This document shows positions 9,394 to 11,293 of a DNA stretch of 11,293 bases, piece after piece. Below the pieces are notes generated by a model. The model saw only the letters and a list, made by a program, of their open reading frames with translations, was not told where the DNA came from and searched no databases. Each line of letters starts with the position of its first letter. Position 1 is the first letter of the stretch. The position numbers and the translations under genes are program-made. The stretch comes from Dinochytrium kinnereticum (lineage: Eukaryota > Chytridiomycota > Chytridiomycetes > Chytridiales > Chytridiaceae). Location of the stretch: NCBI GenBank assembly GCA_027604005.1, contig JADGJT010000580.1, positions 1-11,293 of the forward strand, given 5' to 3'.

Positions 9394-9411
9394 TTATGAA
9401 GAAAAAACCCA

Positions 9412-9479
9412 ACTTCCGTTGGGTCTGACTCCACCCGCGTTACTTAGGAGCATGGGGTGGAGTCAGACCCAACGGTAGT
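9412..9479. repeat. Hairpin formed by an internal TIR copy facing the right TIR
   Basis: Arm 9412-9436 pairs with arm 9455-9479 over 25 bp with one mismatch, leaving an 18-bp loop. The left arm contains a 22-bp copy (9412-9433) identical to 8501-8522 of the left end, including its T variant. The right end thus carries a second, oppositely oriented TIR core, which could arise from a nested element end, a solo TIR or an aberrant transposition. Confidence 0.8.
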
Positions 9480-9485
9480 ACGGTA
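9458..9485 (-). repeat. Right terminal inverted repeat
   Basis: This is the reverse complement of the left end over 28 bp with one mismatch, and it ends in TA at 9484-9485. It also forms most of the right arm of the local hairpin. Confidence 0.85.
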
Positions 9486-10040
9486 CCAAATTTCTTTTAT
9501 TCATAATACCATCTTGAACAACTTGTACAGGATAAATGTCTAAAATACAACATGCTGCGCCACATCACAGAGAGTACAGGCTGACACGACCAAAGACCCT
9601 AACTTTCCCCCTCAACGTGTACGAGTATAACGGTGTAAGCCAAGAAGCAGCGTTATCACAAAAAAAATAGACGCAGTAGGTTGAGAGCAGCCAAGAAAAT
9701 CGAGAAGTTTTCGTAAGCATAAGACTTTTTTTCAGAGTGAAGTGCGATGAGTTCCGTGGCCATAGTGCTATCACGATACCATTTATCACCCATTGTGACC
9801 ATGCTTGCCATGAGCAAGCTTCTTGGCGTTGACTCCAGAAGTTTTGAGATGAATAATCTATGAGGTCTTCTGGTTGCGTGCGTAGCCTTTCACAGCCTTT
9901 CTGCTGTCAATCCACATCGGAGTCATGGGTACTCTAGTCATACTCTATCCAGGAAATACTATCCATCCCATCCGTGCAGTGGGGAAAACAAGTCAGGTAA
10001 AGGGGGGGGGCGGGAGTGGACAAAGGTAAATGTCCGGAGA
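9486..10040. other. Gene-free stretch
   Basis: No reading frame here shows a recognisable domain or codon pattern, and no tRNA or rRNA signature was seen. A run of nine G lies at 10002-10010, followed by C and three more G, at the start of a C-poor, purine-rich stretch that continues into the minisatellite. Confidence 0.6.
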
Positions 10041-10140
10041 GTAGGAGGATCAGTGGATGAGGAGGTTAAATCAGTAAATGGTAGGAGGATCAGTGAATGG
10101 GAGGGTAAATCAATAAAGGGCAGGAAAATCAGGAGAGAGA
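10041..10140 (+). repeat. Degenerate 20-bp minisatellite, about five units
   Basis: Units start at 10041, 10061, 10081, 10101 and 10121. Units 1 and 3 share GTAGGAGGATCAGTG, so alternate units are the most alike (a 40-bp higher period). Units 2 and 4 share the GGTAAATCA-type core. Further copies decay into purine-rich sequence up to about 10190. The minus-strand reading frame across it (9959-10264) is a by-product of the repeat and is not called. Confidence 0.75.
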
Positions 10141-10343
10141 GGAAAATTATGGAGGGTAGAAAGGGACTGCGGGGGAAAGGGAGAGATTTTTCAGTAAAGA
10201 AGTAGTAAAGAAGACACGGCGCATCTTTATTGACAAGACTGCACTGAGGGCTCGATAACGCCAAAAGTCAATTACAAGTGGTGGTTGCGTCCAGGATCAA
10301 GAGAACTTACATAAGTAGTCTGCTAAGTGACAGAAGGACAAAG

Positions 10344-11002
10344 ATGGGACTGAAGGACATCAACCTACGAATAGTCAAAGTAAAACCCCACCTCTTATCG
10401 TTCAGGAGAGAAGCCAAGAAATTTGGCATAGATGATGATGAGGAGTTAAAGGAACTACTGGGGTCTTCCTTGGGCGAAGGAGAGATAAAGTTGATGTACG
10501 AGGAATGGAAGAATGACGGGCATGTGAAACCAACCTACCTAGACACAGCGAGGTGGCTTCAGGAAAATTTAGGAACAACTAGGGAGTATGGGAGACCTTC
10601 AAGTGATAGTTGACAAGAGAAATGAGAGCGAGTGGGGTACAGTGAAGTTCAGGAGGCTTTTCGCCGAGGTATACGGTAGAATGAACCCCAAGCCACCAAG
10701 CAGCTATGCAGTGGAGCTCTTCTTGAGCGATCTTGATAAGACGATTGCTTGAAGCCCGCTCTGAAGTATTCAAGGTCGGGGCAGTATGTGGGATCTGCGG
10801 GGCGAATCATGTGATAACGAAGGAGTTTATTTACAAGGAATTTGAAGAAGAAGACAATGCGGTAGACTTCTCGCCAATGGAGGACATGAGCGACTGCGAG
10901 GACGAGAGAGAGAAACGAAAACAAATTAGAAAAGCAATGATCCCGCGGAGGGGAGCAGGCGCTGCCTCCGCAAGTGAGGGAGAGCAGGGCGGGAGGCTAT
11001 GA
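10344..11002 (+). pseudogene. Unrecognised protein gene broken over three frames, possibly retroelement Gag-like
   Basis: Three consecutive segments look coding, each one frame forward of the last. ATG 10344-10613 is charged and helical (FRREAKKFGIDDDEELKELL, YLDTARWLQENLG). Segment 10591-10752 reads EWGTVKFRRLFAEVYGRMN and SYAVELFLSDLDKT. Segment 10733-11002 holds a CGICGANH motif, an acidic stretch and a basic, Gly/Ala-rich end (KRKQIRKAMIPRRG). Joined, they would make about 220 residues without a gap, so two single-base frame changes explain the pattern; sequence error is an alternative. An intron from 10586 (GTATGG) to about 10652 could bridge the first break but would discard good coding sequence. 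The size and a Cys-rich motif after a helical region recall a Gag protein, but CX2CX3H is not a proper CCHC knuckle. The function is unknown. Confidence 0.45.
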
Positions 11003-11026
11003 TGAGTACTCGTCGTTACGGGGCTC

Positions 11027-11032
11027 AATAAA
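11027..11032 (+). terminator. Polyadenylation signal after the broken gene
   Basis: AATAAA begins 25 nt after the TGA at 11000-11002. Its placement supports a once-transcribed gene on the + strand. Confidence 0.45.
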
Positions 11033-11160
11033 ACTTCTCAAACTAAACAAAGTTTGGTTAACCACTTTCCTATTTATTACGTTTTCCGCGCGCGTCCTCA
11101 AATACTAATCGGACTTGCACTCAGCGCGACGTGCAGGATACAAATAAGACAAAGGGAAAA

Positions 11161-11280
11161 CCAATCCCAGACGCGTCTCATGACGCGTCCCGGTCCAATC
11201 ACTGCTTATAACGTATCAACCAAAGACTCTCCTTGTAAAAACAAACAATGGGAATAAAGGAGAGGGGAGGAGCGTCCAAT
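11161..11280. promoter_or_regulatory. Promoter-like region with paired ACGCGT boxes and CCAAT boxes
   Basis: Two ACGCGT motifs lie at 11171-11176 and 11183-11188, 12 bp apart, each within a longer palindrome (AGACGCGTCT and GACGCGTC). CCAAT occurs at 11161-11165, 11195-11199 and 11276-11280, all on the + strand. ACGCGT is the MluI cell-cycle box bound by MBF-type regulators of G1/S genes in yeasts, and CCAAT is bound by the HAP/NF-Y complex. No coding sequence follows within the window, so the target is presumably to the right. The remainder of 11033-11293 shows no gene. Confidence 0.5.
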
Positions 11281-11293
11281 CAGGACAACAAAT

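Larger units (their letters stand above)
8495..9485 (-). mobile_element. Decayed or non-autonomous DNA transposon with 28-bp TIRs and TA flanks
   Basis: The two ends are inverted copies of one 28-bp sequence with a single mismatch (8495-8522 and 9458-9485). Each begins with TA on the outside, as expected of Tc1/mariner/pogo-type elements that duplicate a TA target. If the TA is target duplication, the element itself is 8497-9483. No intact transposase is present in its roughly 990 bp. An antisense helix-turn-helix-like fragment starts near the right end, which gives the assigned strand. The superfamily is inferred from the TA and TIR length only. Confidence 0.7.

Noticed and set aside
9959..10264. 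Minus-strand reading frame rich in Leu, Pro and Phe
   Set aside because: Its periodic sequence is produced by the 20-bp purine-rich minisatellite and G-run read on the other strand.
10200..10290. LTR end plus primer-binding site (TGGTGG after CA) for a retroelement
   Set aside because: Only a few bases fit, and no matching second LTR was seen in 11003-11293.
1..11293. CRISPR arrays, tRNA or rRNA genes
   Set aside because: No regularly spaced identical repeats and no tRNA-like T-arm or A/B-box arrangement could be found by eye; the only tandem repeat is the degenerate 20-bp minisatellite without spacers.

Overview
The window is nuclear DNA from a fungus, most likely an early-diverging, chytrid-like lineage. 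Three genes are split by many short GT-AG introns (46-261 bp), and their exons join into continuous frames only when the introns are removed. Bacterial-type content (a solute-binding domain) occurs fused inside an intron-containing receptor gene. The lineage is inferred from gene content: a class C (GABA-B-like) receptor and LRR-SAM membrane proteins. It was not confirmed by any search.

Layout, all main genes on the + strand. (1) 1-2169: the 3' part of a class C GPCR gene, 8 exons here, encoding the C-lobe of an ABC-type sugar-binding protein domain, seven membrane segments and a PH-like cytoplasmic tail. (2) 2170-2622: intergenic, with a frameshifted relic of another solute-binding domain at 2326-2495. 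(3) 2623-5415: LRR-TM-SAM protein, 12 exons. (4) 5515-8355: a tandem paralogue, 11 exons. In both, each LRR repeat sits on its own exon of about 72 nt and all LRR introns are phase 2. (5) 8495-9485: a decayed DNA transposon with 28-bp terminal inverted repeats flanked by TA, carrying an antisense helix-turn-helix remnant and an extra internal copy of its end. (6) 9486-10343: gene-free, with a purine-rich 20-bp minisatellite. (7) 10344-11002: an unrecognised reading frame broken over three frames. (8) 11033-11293: a promoter-like region with two ACGCGT boxes and three CCAAT boxes, probably serving a gene outside the window.

The biological theme is a cluster of cell-surface sensing proteins: one receptor likely to sense a sugar-like solute through a G protein, and two LRR proteins whose intracellular part is a SAM oligomerisation domain rather than a kinase. 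Whether they act together is inference; the sequence shows only adjacency, shared strand and duplication.
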